This document shows positions 48,725-56,972 of a stretch of 64,000 bases of DNA, piece by piece. Numbering within the stretch: position 1 is the first letter of the stretch; each line of letters begins with the position of its first letter. The notes beneath the pieces are model-generated. The model searched no databases. It was not told where the DNA came from and worked only from the letters and a program-made list of their open reading frames with translations. The translations under genes were made by a program, and so were the position numbers. Source of the DNA: JAFGDH01 sp964441265 (lineage in GTDB: Archaea; Aenigmatarchaeota; Aenigmatarchaeia; QMZP01; QMZT01); assembly GCA_964441265.1 (NCBI GenBank), contig CAYYKJ010000003.1:62001-126000 (forward strand), given 5' to 3'.

Positions 48725-49610
48725 TCCCCACGGGCCTCCTGGATTTTATTAGTCCTATGAACATGAACTGGAAGAAAACCAGGGCACCGAGTATCCCCAT
48801 CAGTATCGTATACATGTCCATGGCTATGCCGGTGAAGGATGACAGCACCAGGAGAAAGGTTATGCCCAGCGTGGGAAATATCACCGCGAGCATCATATAC
48901 ATCAGTGCGAGGGGGTTCAGCTGGGAGCCGTATTTTTTTATGGACACCCTCTGTTCGATGGCCAGTGACTCGACTATCTCCTTCATGGTAGACCCTATGT
49001 CAGACCCGGATTTCAGGGAGTTTATGAGCTGCCACATCACTCTCCGGAAAAACAAGGAGGGAGTCTCCCTGGTCAGCTTTTCCAGGGACTCCGCCTCAGA
49101 TTTCCCGGTGTTTATCTCATTGACCACCTTGCGGATCTCGTCAGAAAGCACGCCGTAATCGGTCTTGGCTATGGAGACGAATGTATCGTAGAGAGTAACT
49201 CCGGAGCGCACCTGGACCAGCATGTGGTGAAGGACCTGGGGGAGGTTTTTCTCTATGGCCTTTATCTTCCGCTTGGAGGAAAATTTGGGATAGAAGATTA
49301 TGAAAAACATGCTGGCAAAGCCTATGGCAAGCCCTGAGAGGAGGGAGAGTGAGAGAGACATCGCAATTCCTGCATGGGCTGCGACTGTTATGAGGAACAT
49401 GAGCGCGAATATCAGGGAGAAGTAGAAAAGGAAGGTAAACAAAGCTATGGAGGACCATCTCCTCGGGCTTATCTCTATGTCCGCCTGTTCCAGGTCGAAC
49501 TCCATGGAGGGGAACATCTTGGATATGTTTTCCCCCATGCCCAGAAAGTGCTCCGTTATCCGGATCACCTTCGAATACGGAATCGGAAGGAAGGGTATTT
49601 TGTTTTTCAC
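48717..49610 (-). CDS. TadB/GspF-like pilus assembly membrane protein (first)
   Basis: The 297-aa T2SF-domain protein has membrane helices near 55-105 and 225-290. The cytoplasmic segment contains LPQVLHHMLVQVRSGVTLYD, DEIRKVVNEINTGKSEAESL and LINSLKSGSDIGSTMKEIVE. It is the first gene of the pilus operon and is translationally coupled to the second. The ATPase (TadA/FlaI-like) expected to drive it is not in this window. Confidence 0.87.
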   Translation of the reverse strand: MKNKIPFLPIPYSKVIRITEHFLGMGENISKMFPSMEFDLEQADIEISPRRWSSIALFTFLFYFSLIFALMFLITVAAHAGIAMSLSLSLLSGLAIGFASMFFIIFYPKFSSKRKIKAIEKNLPQVLHHMLVQVRSGVTLYDTFVSIAKTDYGVLSDEIRKVVNEINTGKSEAESLEKLTRETPSLFFRRVMWQLINSLKSGSDIGSTMKEIVESLAIEQRVSIKKYGSQLNPLALMYMMLAVIFPTLGITFLLVLSSFTGIAMDMYTILMGILGALVFFQFMFIGLIKSRRPVGID

Positions 49611-49650
49611 GTTCTATAATTGTTTTTCTTTCGATATAAATAATAGGATT

Positions 49651-50319
49651 CTAACCGAGCTCCAGGCGGAGCACACCTTCGGAGAAATCCTTGTTCACCA
49701 CGCTGGAATCGGGGGGCTTGGTGAGTATCTTGAAATATGCCTTCTTGCCGGCTATGGCCTTGACCTCCACACTATTCTCAAGGGAGGTTATGTGTATGTC
49801 TTTGGTCTCTTTCACGCCGGGTATCTTTATCTCCACGACTATCCTGTCACCCACCCTCCTGACCTCCGTCTCCGGCTCCTCGGTCACCTTGGGGGCCTCA
49901 CTGGTCTCGGGCTCCCCGGTGGTCCTCTCTGGAGAATCTTCTCTATTGATTTCACTGCCTTCGGGTTCCGGGGATTTGCCTATTCCCATCTTCCTCATCT
50001 CCTTCTCTATGTCCTTCCTGTTGACGTCGCCGAAGGTCTTCACGGAAACACTGGGCTTTTTTCCGCTTCCCCTGGTTATCTTTATAGAAAATCCGCTTCC
50101 TCTGGGCCTTTTACGGAAGAAGGGGGAAAGGTCGAAAACCTCGAAATTCTTCTCGAGGGGATTGTCCATGTCGGACAGGTCATTGCCCAGCCTGGACATC
50201 TCCTTTTCCATCATATCGAAGGCATCGGAAAACATGTCATTCTTCCTTATTCTGGCACCGCATCTGGGACAGAACTCCCACTCCTCGCTCACTTCTTCCC
50301 CGCAACTGCCGCATTTCAT
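49651..50319 (-). CDS. Zinc-ribbon protein with Hsp20/CS-like C-terminal domain
   Basis: The 222-aa protein starts with a zinc ribbon (MKCGSCGEEVSEEWEFCPRC). A Gly/Arg/Lys-rich and then acidic linker (60-150) follows. The C-terminal 80 residues (VVEIKIPGVKETKDIHITSL ... GVLRLELG) form a beta pattern like alpha-crystallin/CS domains. It may be a small chaperone-like adaptor. It precedes the pilus operon by 40 bases. CTTATAAAT about 38 bases upstream is the promoter. Confidence 0.75.
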   Translation of the reverse strand: MKCGSCGEEVSEEWEFCPRCGARIRKNDMFSDAFDMMEKEMSRLGNDLSDMDNPLEKNFEVFDLSPFFRKRPRGSGFSIKITRGSGKKPSVSVKTFGDVNRKDIEKEMRKMGIGKSPEPEGSEINREDSPERTTGEPETSEAPKVTEEPETEVRRVGDRIVVEIKIPGVKETKDIHITSLENSVEVKAIAGKKAYFKILTKPPDSSVVNKDFSEGVLRLELG

Positions 50320-50389
50320 GCCAATCAGTTGAAATTAAGGAAAGGTTCTATTTATAAGTTACGAAATGGCCCCGGAGCCGGCCTGAAAA

Positions 50390-50875
50390 TTATTTGATTA
50401 TGTCGGCTGTGGCGGCGCCCACCGAAGCGAAGAACGATATGAATATGAATATCCTGAATATCCAAAGGGGATCAGCTATATGGGAAACCACTCCGAAAAG
50501 CCAGAGTATGAAGATGCTTACCGAATAGGCCACCAGGAAAAGGGAAACAAGACGCTTGGGGATGTACATTCTCCCCGCTATGTGCGTGTTTATGTCCCCT
50601 CCTATGCTCTCCTTGGCGACCTTCTGGAATCTCGTGTAGTAGATGATTATAGAAGCGATCGTTATGCTCAGCACGACGAAAACGACCATCCTCAGAACGC
50701 TCAGACCCCGGGCCAGATTCCAGACCTCCTCTGTCACGCTCAGGGGGGCGGAAAAAAGGACGGCCCCGAATATCTGCTGGGCCACGTCATCCAGCCCGAA
50801 TCTTTCCGGCTTTATCTTCTGGGCTAAGTAAGATATCCTCGATTTCCCATTTTCTTTCAGCGTTGCAACGACCAT
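50390..50875 (-). CDS. DUF2391-like integral membrane protein
   Basis: The 161-aa protein has four transmembrane helices. An amphipathic segment GLDDVAQQIFGAVLFSAPLS and VTEEVWNLARGLS, followed by the first helix, recalls the DUF2391 family (QQ, EEVW). Function is unknown. It is alone, divergent from the NYN-domain gene. Confidence 0.7.
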   Translation of the reverse strand: MVVATLKENGKSRISYLAQKIKPERFGLDDVAQQIFGAVLFSAPLSVTEEVWNLARGLSVLRMVVFVVLSITIASIIIYYTRFQKVAKESIGGDINTHIAGRMYIPKRLVSLFLVAYSVSIFILWLFGVVSHIADPLWIFRIFIFISFFASVGAATADIIK

Positions 50876-51004
50876 GACTTCCCCCCGGAGCCACTGAACC
50901 AGAAGTTTCTTCGCCCATCTGTACCGATAACAAGATTATTATGGCATGATTTATATATATTTAACAAAACAGATTCCTGTCAAGCGGAAAAGGAAGATGA
51001 TATT

Positions 51005-51472
51005 ATGTTCGGTCTGGAGAGAAAGAAGGGAAACGTCGCGATATTCATAGACGGTCCAAACATGATAAGGAAGGAGTTCAGCATAAACCTCAGGGAACTC
51101 CGGGGAACAGCGGAGAAATACGGGAGGATAATATTCGGAAAGGTTTTCCTAAACCAGTACGCCTCCGAAAAACTTATAGAGGCGATCGCCAACCAGGGAT
51201 TCGAGCCCAAGGTGGTGCTGGCAGGGGAAACGGAATCGGACGTGGATGTGAGCGTCGCCGTGGAAATCGTGCAGGCAGCTTACAACAAGAGGGTGGACGT
51301 AATCTGCCTGGTCTCGAGGGACGCGGACTTTCTGCCCGCTCTGCAGGTCGCAAAGAAGATGGGGAAAAGGGTAATTGTCATGGGGGCCAAAAGCGGTTTC
51401 TCAAAGGCCCTCCAGCACATGGCTGACGGGGTCGAGATACTTGAGAAGGGAACACTGAAAAAGGAGAATTAG
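51005..51472 (+). CDS. NYN-domain (LabA/DUF88) nuclease-like protein
   Basis: The 155-aa protein is a PIN-like NYN domain. VAIFIDGPNMIRK carries the first catalytic Asp and Asn, DVDVSVAVEIV the second acidic pair, and LVSRDADFLPALQVAKKMGK the third. It probably binds or cleaves RNA with Mg2+. The family is widespread in archaea as a single domain. TTTATATATATTTAAC about 50 bases upstream is a strong TATA. It overlaps the end of the DMT transporter gene by 4 bp on the other strand. Confidence 0.9.
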   Translation: MFGLERKKGNVAIFIDGPNMIRKEFSINLRELRGTAEKYGRIIFGKVFLNQYASEKLIEAIANQGFEPKVVLAGETESDVDVSVAVEIVQAAYNKRVDVICLVSRDADFLPALQVAKKMGKRVIVMGAKSGFSKALQHMADGVEILEKGTLKKEN

Positions 51473-52374
51473 ACTCCGGTGGAAAGCCTGCTTCTTATGC
51501 CAACCACGAAATAAGCGCCGACCAGTATCATGGCTGACCCTATTATCTGCAGGACGGGAACCGGTTCATGAAGCCATGCGTTTCCCAGGACCAGCGAAAT
51601 CACCGGAGCCAGCAGGAGCAGGAGCGATGCCTTAGAGACGTTTATGTATTTTATCGCGGCATACCAGAAGAGGACGTAAGCGAAAAGAAACCCTGTGGAC
51701 ACGAGAATGCTGACCATCTGCTGGCCGGTGAGTGAAAATACCACCCCGGCCTTTCCTGTCAGCAGGACCGCCCCGAACAGTATCAGCCCCCCGAAGAACA
51801 TCCTGGAGAATGAGACAACGAAATTCGTGTCGCCCTTTACCATGGACTTCTTGGCTATCACGTTTTCAAGGGCCCACAATATCGTGGCCCCTATTATCAT
51901 AAGATCTCCCAGCTGGGGATTCATCCAAAGCTCTGCGGGGTTTATCGCCGCTGAGAAAACGGCCGCGGTTCCGATAATCATCAGTATCATTGCGTATAAC
52001 TGCTTCCCGGGGATTCTTTCCTTAAGGAAAACGAAGGCGAAGAATGCCGCATAAACCGGAAGCGTCTTGTGAAGGAAGGCCGCCCTCCCGCTGGTGGTGA
52101 ACTGGAGTCCTCCGAAGAACATGAGGAAGGCAAAAGACCCGCCTATTATGGATATGAGCGCGAGATACTTCCAATTCGTCTTCATGCGCTCCTTTCTGAA
52201 GCCCCCTGCCGCCAGGGAGATGAAAAGGAAGATTATCCCTATTATCACCGCCCTCACGGCGGTGAACACGGTGGGGTCTATCCCCGCCACGAAAATCTTG
52301 TTTACCGGTATGGAAACCCCCGAGACAACCGCTGTCGCCAGTGCCAGCAGGGTTCCTATCCGCTCCTTATTCAT
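51469..52374 (-). CDS. DMT-superfamily (EamA) transporter
   Basis: The 301-aa protein has ten transmembrane helices in two homologous EamA halves. The first half has FTAVRAVIIGIIFLFISLAA and SGRAAFLHKTLPVYAAFFAF. The second has GDLMIIGATILWALENVIAK and ASLLLLLAPVISLVLGNAWL. A metabolite or amino-acid exporter is typical, but the substrate is not predictable. Its ATG overlaps the stop of the HypC-related gene by 4 bp, making a three-gene run. Confidence 0.92.
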   Translation of the reverse strand: MNKERIGTLLALATAVVSGVSIPVNKIFVAGIDPTVFTAVRAVIIGIIFLFISLAAGGFRKERMKTNWKYLALISIIGGSFAFLMFFGGLQFTTSGRAAFLHKTLPVYAAFFAFVFLKERIPGKQLYAMILMIIGTAAVFSAAINPAELWMNPQLGDLMIIGATILWALENVIAKKSMVKGDTNFVVSFSRMFFGGLILFGAVLLTGKAGVVFSLTGQQMVSILVSTGFLFAYVLFWYAAIKYINVSKASLLLLLAPVISLVLGNAWLHEPVPVLQIIGSAMILVGAYFVVGIRSRLSTGV

Positions 52375-52865
52375 TTCCTCGACCTCAGCATGCTTTTTGC
52401 CTGTTCGCTGCTAAGCCTCTCGCATATGTGATCGTAATGGAAGCTGACCCAGTCGTTCCTCCGTATTTCAGGCTCGAAATTCTTCTCCAGCACCCTCCTG
52501 CCCAGAGGCGTGTTGAGGACGGTCTTCTCCCCGGCCTTCATGACCCTGCCCGGCTTGACGAGACACTCCTTAAGATTGACGTCCTTGAAGAAGAGCCTCC
52601 TCCACCTGATCGCCTTGTCGTGCTCGCGGAGGAAATATCTCCTTATGTCCTCCTCGTCTATCCTGCTTTTCCCGGCCCTGCTCGCCAGTATCTCGCACAT
52701 CTTGCCGGCCACGGGGAAGTATTTTTCCACGGGAAGCTTCGTGTCCTTGCCATCCCTTGTTCTTTCGTCCAGCTTCTTCAGAACCTCCCGATTCAGATCC
52801 CCTCTCTTTACCAGGACCTCCCCGCATGGTATTGCATAGCGAAGGAAGAGCTCCTTGTTGCTCAT
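52371..52865 (-). CDS. HypC-related protein with N-terminal helical extension
   Basis: The protein is about 164 aa. The last 55 residues (CLVKPGRVMKAGEKTVLNTP ... NDWVSFHYDHICERL) align by eye with the small beta-barrel of HypC (CxAxPGxV ... GDWVLVH). The first 110 are helical and unfamiliar. The Cys is internal, not at position 2, so it cannot act as canonical HypC does with its N-terminal Cys. The start at 52865 overlaps the HypC stop as ATGA. An accessory of metal-centre assembly is an inference. Confidence 0.55.
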   Translation of the reverse strand: MSNKELFLRYAIPCGEVLVKRGDLNREVLKKLDERTRDGKDTKLPVEKYFPVAGKMCEILASRAGKSRIDEEDIRRYFLREHDKAIRWRRLFFKDVNLKECLVKPGRVMKAGEKTVLNTPLGRRVLEKNFEPEIRRNDWVSFHYDHICERLSSEQAKSMLRSRK

Positions 52866-53074
52866 TTCCATAACTCTTTCATCTCCTCCATCATGACGTC
52901 GAAACCCCTCTTGCTGATTTTCTTTATTATGAAATCGTTGAAGACCAGAACGTGATCACCCTCACTGACATTCTTCTCCGTGCCTCTCAGCACCTTTCTC
53001 TTCTTTCCGAAGATGTCTGCAGTTATATTACCTTCTTCCGACCCGGTGATTCTTCCCGGAAGAGCGAAACACAT
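52862..53074 (-). CDS. hypC: HypC/HupF-like hydrogenase maturation chaperone
   Basis: The protein is 70 aa from the ATG at 53074: MCFALPGRITG, with Cys at position 2, then GDHVLVFNDFIIKKI. These are the defining parts of HypC, which carries the Fe(CN)2CO unit with HypD and holds the hydrogenase large subunit. Starting three codons upstream (53083) would bury the Cys. No HypA, B, D, E or F genes are in the window. The only hydrogenase-like genes here are the Mbh-type set. Confidence 0.8.
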   Translation of the reverse strand: MCFALPGRITGSEEGNITADIFGKKRKVLRGTEKNVSEGDHVLVFNDFIIKKISKRGFDVMMEEMKELWK

Positions 53075-53117
53075 GATTCCCACACCATATCTTATTGGCC
53101 GCCGGGATAAATAAACT

Positions 53118-54041
53118 TTACATCTTCCCCAAAAGGAAGAGCATGATTGCCATCTGGGACCACATGCGGTTCTCCGCCTGCCTGAATATGAGAGAGTTCT
53201 GATGGTCTATCGCGTCCCTGGTTATCTCGTAGCCGACATGGCAGGGCATGCAGTGCATTATCTTCGCCCTGCTCCCGTGCTTGTCGAGGAGGGTTTTGTT
53301 GAGCTGGTAGGGCATGAATTTCTTTATCCTCCTTTCCTTTTCTTCACGGAACTTCGGGTCGTTTATCAGTTCCATGTCCACCCAAGTGTCCGTGTGGACG
53401 TAGTCGGCGTCTTTGAGAATCCCGAAGTCCCGGGTCTCCCCGTAGAGTCCGGTTTCCTTCGCCCTTTCCGTGAGATCCTCGTCCACGGAGGGCGGATGCT
53501 TACCGCCGGTCAGAAGACTTATCTCGGCTCCCAGCTTCGTGCATACACTGATCAGGGAATTGCTCACATTGTTGCCTATGCCGAGCCAGACGACCTTCTT
53601 TCCCTCCAGGGGTCCGCCGTCCTCTATCATGGTCATGGCGTCTCCTATGCCCTGGCAGGGATGGTATCTTTCGCAGCACCCGTTTATGACGGGGACGCTC
53701 ACGTTATTCGCCATCATGGACAGGTCATCGTGCTTTTTTGTCCTGGCCATTATTATGTCGGCGTATCTCTCTATCGCCCTTATTTCGTCCTTCAGGTCGG
53801 ATATACCCACCTGGGAGGTCCTCTTGTCGAGGAAAATCCCGTGACCTCCCAGCTTGGTCATGCCGGTCTCGAAGCTCAGCCTGGTCCGCGTGGATGTCTT
53901 CCCGAAATACATTATGAGCGTCTTTTTCTTCAGCCTCTCGCCGAATGCTTCCGGGTTCTTCTTTATCTCCAGCGCCTTGTCTATTATCGATTTAAGCTCG
54001 TCTTTTTCCATACCCTTGAGATTCAGCAGGTGCCTTGCCAT
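53118..54041 (-). CDS. argF: Ornithine carbamoyltransferase
   Basis: The 307-aa enzyme has the carbamoyl-phosphate motif FGKTSTRTRLSFETGM, CCERYHPCQGIGDAMTM, and near the end KIMHCMPCHVGYEI, where HCMP marks the ornithine rather than aspartate branch. ArgS is 15 kb away; other arginine genes are absent here. GGTGAT six bases before the ATG supports the start. The SMG ornithine loop of classical enzymes is not obvious, so a related carbamoyltransferase remains possible. Confidence 0.88.
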   Translation of the reverse strand: MARHLLNLKGMEKDELKSIIDKALEIKKNPEAFGERLKKKTLIMYFGKTSTRTRLSFETGMTKLGGHGIFLDKRTSQVGISDLKDEIRAIERYADIIMARTKKHDDLSMMANNVSVPVINGCCERYHPCQGIGDAMTMIEDGGPLEGKKVVWLGIGNNVSNSLISVCTKLGAEISLLTGGKHPPSVDEDLTERAKETGLYGETRDFGILKDADYVHTDTWVDMELINDPKFREEKERRIKKFMPYQLNKTLLDKHGSRAKIMHCMPCHVGYEITRDAIDHQNSLIFRQAENRMWSQMAIMLFLLGKM

Positions 54042-54150
54042 AGAGAAATCACCTTCTTATAATATGTAAGGGCTTCTTAAATTATTTTCCCGGAGACGGT
54101 AAAAGGAATTCCCCTGTCAATAATTTAACTTAAGTAGTGCAAGTAATATT

Positions 54151-54792
54151 ATGGGAAAATTATCCGCTTCCGAGACTGGAAAAATCCTGAAGAAATACAA
54201 AATACCTGCCCCCGAACAGGCCACTGCAAAGGACAGGAAGGAACTTGCGAAGAAAGCCAAAAATATAGGATACCCTGTGGTTCTGAAACTTGAATCCCCC
54301 GACATCATACACAAGACCGAAGCAAAATGCGTGGTCACGGACATAAGGAACGAGAAAGAGCTTCTGGAATCCTCCGAAAAGATACTGAAGAACGCGAAAA
54401 GACACGACAGAAAGGCCAGGATGAAGGGCTTCCTCGTGCAGGAACATTTCAGGGGCCACGAGACCATCGTCGGAGGGAAGAGAGACGAGCAGTTCGGTCC
54501 CGTGGTCCTTTTCGGTGCGGGGGGGATATTCACGGAGCTGCTAAAGGACATGTCCATAAGGATATGCCCCATAAAAAGGAAGGACGCCAAAGAGATGACT
54601 GAAGAGATAAGATTCTCCGGAATTCTGGACGGATTCAGGGGCGAGCCCCCAGCCGACAAGAGGAAGATAACCGACGTCATAATGGCAGTGAACAGGATCA
54701 TGGTCAAGGAAAAGATAAAGGAGCTGGACATAAACCCCCTCATGGTCTCGGAGAAAGGGGTGAGGGCGGTCGACGTCAGGATAATGAAATGA
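54151..54792 (+). CDS. acdB: Acetyl-CoA synthetase (ADP-forming), beta subunit
   Basis: The 213-aa ATP-grasp domain protein has YPVVLKLESPDIIHKTEAKC, FLVQEHFRGHETIVGGKRDE and FGPVVLFGAGGIFTELLKDM, with LDINPLMVSEKG near the end, which is typical of the ACD beta subunit. With an alpha subunit encoded elsewhere, it makes ATP from acetyl-CoA, ADP and phosphate, the energy-yielding step after pyruvate oxidation. The porG and porD genes 1-2 kb downstream fit this pathway. Confidence 0.93.
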   Translation: MGKLSASETGKILKKYKIPAPEQATAKDRKELAKKAKNIGYPVVLKLESPDIIHKTEAKCVVTDIRNEKELLESSEKILKNAKRHDRKARMKGFLVQEHFRGHETIVGGKRDEQFGPVVLFGAGGIFTELLKDMSIRICPIKRKDAKEMTEEIRFSGILDGFRGEPPADKRKITDVIMAVNRIMVKEKIKELDINPLMVSEKGVRAVDVRIMK

Positions 54793-54860
54793 AAGGACAT
54801 CCTGCCCGCGGAAGGGTTTTCTGATCATAATTGAAGGGTTAGCATCACGGAGGCTTTTAC

Positions 54861-55319
54861 ATGGACTGGAAGATACACACGATATCGTCATTCACGGTTT
54901 ATTTCCTGATAATGATCATTTTCGCCTTCTCCGTGCCCTTCGCCGCGGCAGGCCTGCTGGTGATGCTCTTCTTTTCAATGTTCCCGGACATAGACCACCC
55001 AAAATCAATGATAAGGAAGGCGAGCACCGTGATAATATTCTATTTCGCGGAGCTGTTCGTTTTCCTCTGTCTCCGGACCGGGATCATGGAAAAACTGCTG
55101 GTCTCCGGGGCGGTGGCGGTCCTGACATATTATCTGTACAAGAACCTTCCAGTCCACCACAGAGGGTCCAAATCCCTCCACAGATGGAGATACGCCATAA
55201 TACTGACCCCGGCGATTGCACTGGCCTTCATCGCGGCGGGGCTGGACGCCTTCCTGGCCGCTTTCGTCCTGATAGGGTACGGGCTGCACCTGCTTCTCGA
55301 CAAAATAAGGGATTTCTGA
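54861..55319 (+). CDS. YdjM-type membrane-bound metal-dependent hydrolase
   Basis: The 152-aa protein has four to five transmembrane helices and the His/Asp pattern of the YdjM/DUF457 family. DWKIHTISS comes first, then MFPDIDHPKS, HHRGSKSLHRW and YGLHLLLDKI. The residues could ligand a metal near the membrane surface. Substrate is unknown. GGAGGC eight to nine bases before the ATG serves as ribosome site. Confidence 0.85.
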   Translation: MDWKIHTISSFTVYFLIMIIFAFSVPFAAAGLLVMLFFSMFPDIDHPKSMIRKASTVIIFYFAELFVFLCLRTGIMEKLLVSGAVAVLTYYLYKNLPVHHRGSKSLHRWRYAIILTPAIALAFIAAGLDAFLAAFVLIGYGLHLLLDKIRDF

Positions 55320-55330
55320 GGTGACAGCAA

Positions 55331-55501
55331 TCAATATTTATCAAGCAATTCCTTCACTCGCTCCTCTCTCCTCGACCTTTCCAGAAGTATCAGATAGAAG
55401 GGCGCCTTACCGTCGGTGTTATACTCCATTTTCGGGATATAGTTCTCGCTGTTCTTGGCGGTACTCTTCAGAATCTTCTTTTGATACTTGGTCAGGGTCA
55501 T
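55331..55501 (-). CDS. Small basic protein, 56 aa
   Basis: GGGAGGTG lies five bases before the ATG at 55501, a very strong ribosome site. The product starts MTLTKYQKKILKSTAKNSE and ends ERVKELLDKY, with a central hydrophobic strand FYLILL. It is charged and probably helical. It converges on the YdjM-type gene, with 11 bases between stops. No family is recognised. A short leader with several AT-rich promoter candidates precedes it. Confidence 0.68.
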   Translation of the reverse strand: MTLTKYQKKILKSTAKNSENYIPKMEYNTDGKAPFYLILLERSRREERVKELLDKY

Positions 55502-55774
55502 TGCAGCACCTCCCGGACAAGAGATCTTCTTTCACCAGAAACACTGCTTTGCGACATCCTAATCACGTAAGAAGGGAAGACGTCCTCATTTTATGATATG
55601 GAGACGATAAAAACTGAAGAAAAGTAGAAATATCTTTACAGCATATGATTTCATGTCCATTGAAGCCTATTTGACGGTGGAATTTTTTATAACAAATCTC
55701 CAGAAAAAACTGGACCCGTCCACCGGAATATGCTTATATTGAATCGGGCACAATCTATTAAAAGGTGATGGGAG
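55502..55774. other. Intergenic region between divergent small gene and porG
   Basis: No further coding signal is seen. It holds the AT-rich promoter region of the 56-aa gene, the palindrome at 55699-55714 and a TATA-like GCTTATATTG near 55730-55740 that would start porG transcription close to its ribosome site. Confidence 0.5.
55697..55715. promoter_or_regulatory. Palindromic site TCCAGAAAAAACTGGA upstream of porG
   Basis: The 19-bp string TCTCCAGAAAAAACTGGAC is identical to 22730-22748, which lies upstream of the micropeptide TATA and the ogg gene. Both copies lie just upstream of a TATA box, a usual position for archaeal activators. Confidence 0.45.
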
Positions 55775-56311
55775 ATTCACGAGATAAGGTTTCACGGCAG
55801 GGGGGGTCAGGGCGTAAAGATGAGCGCCCACATACTCGGGAGGGCGGCCTTCCTCTCCGGGTTCCAGATACAGGATTTCGCGGTTTACGGAGCCGAGAGG
55901 AGGGGCGCGCCGCTTTCGTCTTTCTGCAGGATATCAAAGGAACCCATAGGTACACGGGGATATATATTCAGCCCCGACCACATCGTGTCGCTGGATCCGA
56001 GCCTGGACCTGAACTTCGTGCTCTCCGGGACGAACAAGGATTCCCTGATACTCATAAATTCCCCGAAAAAAATCAAAAAGTTCAGGAAGTTCAGGATACA
56101 CAGCATAGACGCGACGGGAATAGCGCTGGAGATAATAGGAAAGCCCATTCCCAACGTCGCCATACTGGGGGCATTCCTGAAGCTGACCAGGATGTTCCCC
56201 CTCAAGAACCTGGAGGAGGCCATAGAAACCGAGCTGGAGGAGGCTGGCCACGGCAAGATGTCCGAGCCCAACATAAGGGCCTGCAGGGTCTGCTACAGGA
56301 AAATCTCATAG
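55775..56311 (+). CDS. porG: Pyruvate:ferredoxin oxidoreductase gamma subunit
   Basis: The protein is 178 aa with the gamma-subunit pattern IRFHGRGGQGVKMSAHILGR, FAVYGAERRGAPLSSFCRI, SPDHIVSLDPSL and VAILGAFLKLTRMFPLKNLE. The glycine-rich loop lies upstream of the first in-frame ATG (55820), so translation must begin earlier. The only candidate with a ribosome site is ATT at 55775, five bases after GGTGAT. The nearby ATG at 55768 is in the wrong frame. Either an ATT start or a one-base indel must be assumed. It is part of the enzyme that turns pyruvate and CoA into acetyl-CoA, CO2 and reduced ferredoxin. Confidence 0.88.
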   Translation: MHEIRFHGRGGQGVKMSAHILGRAAFLSGFQIQDFAVYGAERRGAPLSSFCRISKEPIGTRGYIFSPDHIVSLDPSLDLNFVLSGTNKDSLILINSPKKIKKFRKFRIHSIDATGIALEIIGKPIPNVAILGAFLKLTRMFPLKNLEEAIETELEEAGHGKMSEPNIRACRVCYRKIS

Positions 56312-56333
56312 TCAAGAACAGGTGGTGAAAAGC

Positions 56334-56636
56334 ATGCTGGAATTCCTATTCGGATGGGGGAGGAAGATCCGCAAGATAAGGAAGAAATGGGACAGGGCCA
56401 GGGAAAAGGCGCTGAAAAAGGAGGGTCCCATGAAATCGGACCTGCTTTCCAGGCTGGACCTCATAGAGAACAAGCTCCGCCTTCTGGAGGAGAGGAAATC
56501 CATAACCAGGGTAGAGAGGTCCCGTCTCTCCAAGGAGATAGAGATCGATCTGGAGGGGATAAAGGAGATGCTCAAGATGAAGGAGGAGGAATTCTCCGCC
56601 CAGCGGCAGAGGGCGAAAAACGCGAGGAACCAGTGA
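56334..56636 (+). CDS. Coiled-coil protein between porG and porD
   Basis: The protein is 100 aa from the ATG at 56334, which follows GGTGGTG by six bases. It is almost entirely helical and charged, with LLSRLDLIENKLRLLEERKS and a heptad pattern over about 35-85. It is not a known subunit of pyruvate oxidoreductase, in which D normally follows G directly. It has the same spacing and direction as its neighbours (22 bases after porG, 4 before porD), so it is probably co-expressed. Assembly factor or scaffold is a guess. Confidence 0.72.
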   Translation: MLEFLFGWGRKIRKIRKKWDRAREKALKKEGPMKSDLLSRLDLIENKLRLLEERKSITRVERSRLSKEIEIDLEGIKEMLKMKEEEFSAQRQRAKNARNQ

Positions 56637-56640
56637 TACG

Positions 56641-56925
56641 ATGAAGGAAGAGAGCAAGCTGAGATACGAGAGGGTAAAGGGAATACCCCACGCAAGGGAG
56701 CCCAAGAATTCCGTTCGGAGGAAGACGGGGGAATGGAGGGTCTTCAGGCCCGAGATAAACGAGAAGAAATGCGTGAAGTGTAAGACCTGCTGGCTGGTGT
56801 GTCCCGAATCCGCCATAGAATGGAAGGGGAAGCCGGTGATAGATTACGACCTCTGCAAGGGCTGCCTGGTGTGCATGAACGAATGCCCCGCAAGGGCCAT
56901 AAGCAGGAAAAAAGACAGCCACTAA
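56641..56925 (+). CDS. porD: Pyruvate:ferredoxin oxidoreductase delta subunit (2x[4Fe-4S])
   Basis: The 94-aa protein has two ferredoxin-type clusters, CVKCKTCWLVCPESAI and CKGCLVCMNECPARAI, after an N-terminal segment (EWRVFRPEINEKK) typical of the delta subunit. It passes electrons from the catalytic subunits to ferredoxin. The alpha and beta genes usually follow, but here pyrG follows on its own promoter, so porA and porB must be elsewhere. Confidence 0.93.
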   Translation: MKEESKLRYERVKGIPHAREPKNSVRRKTGEWRVFRPEINEKKCVKCKTCWLVCPESAIEWKGKPVIDYDLCKGCLVCMNECPARAISRKKDSH

Positions 56926-56972
56926 GGGTGACCGGAGCAAATTTATTTAAATCATTTTCTTATAAGAAATAC

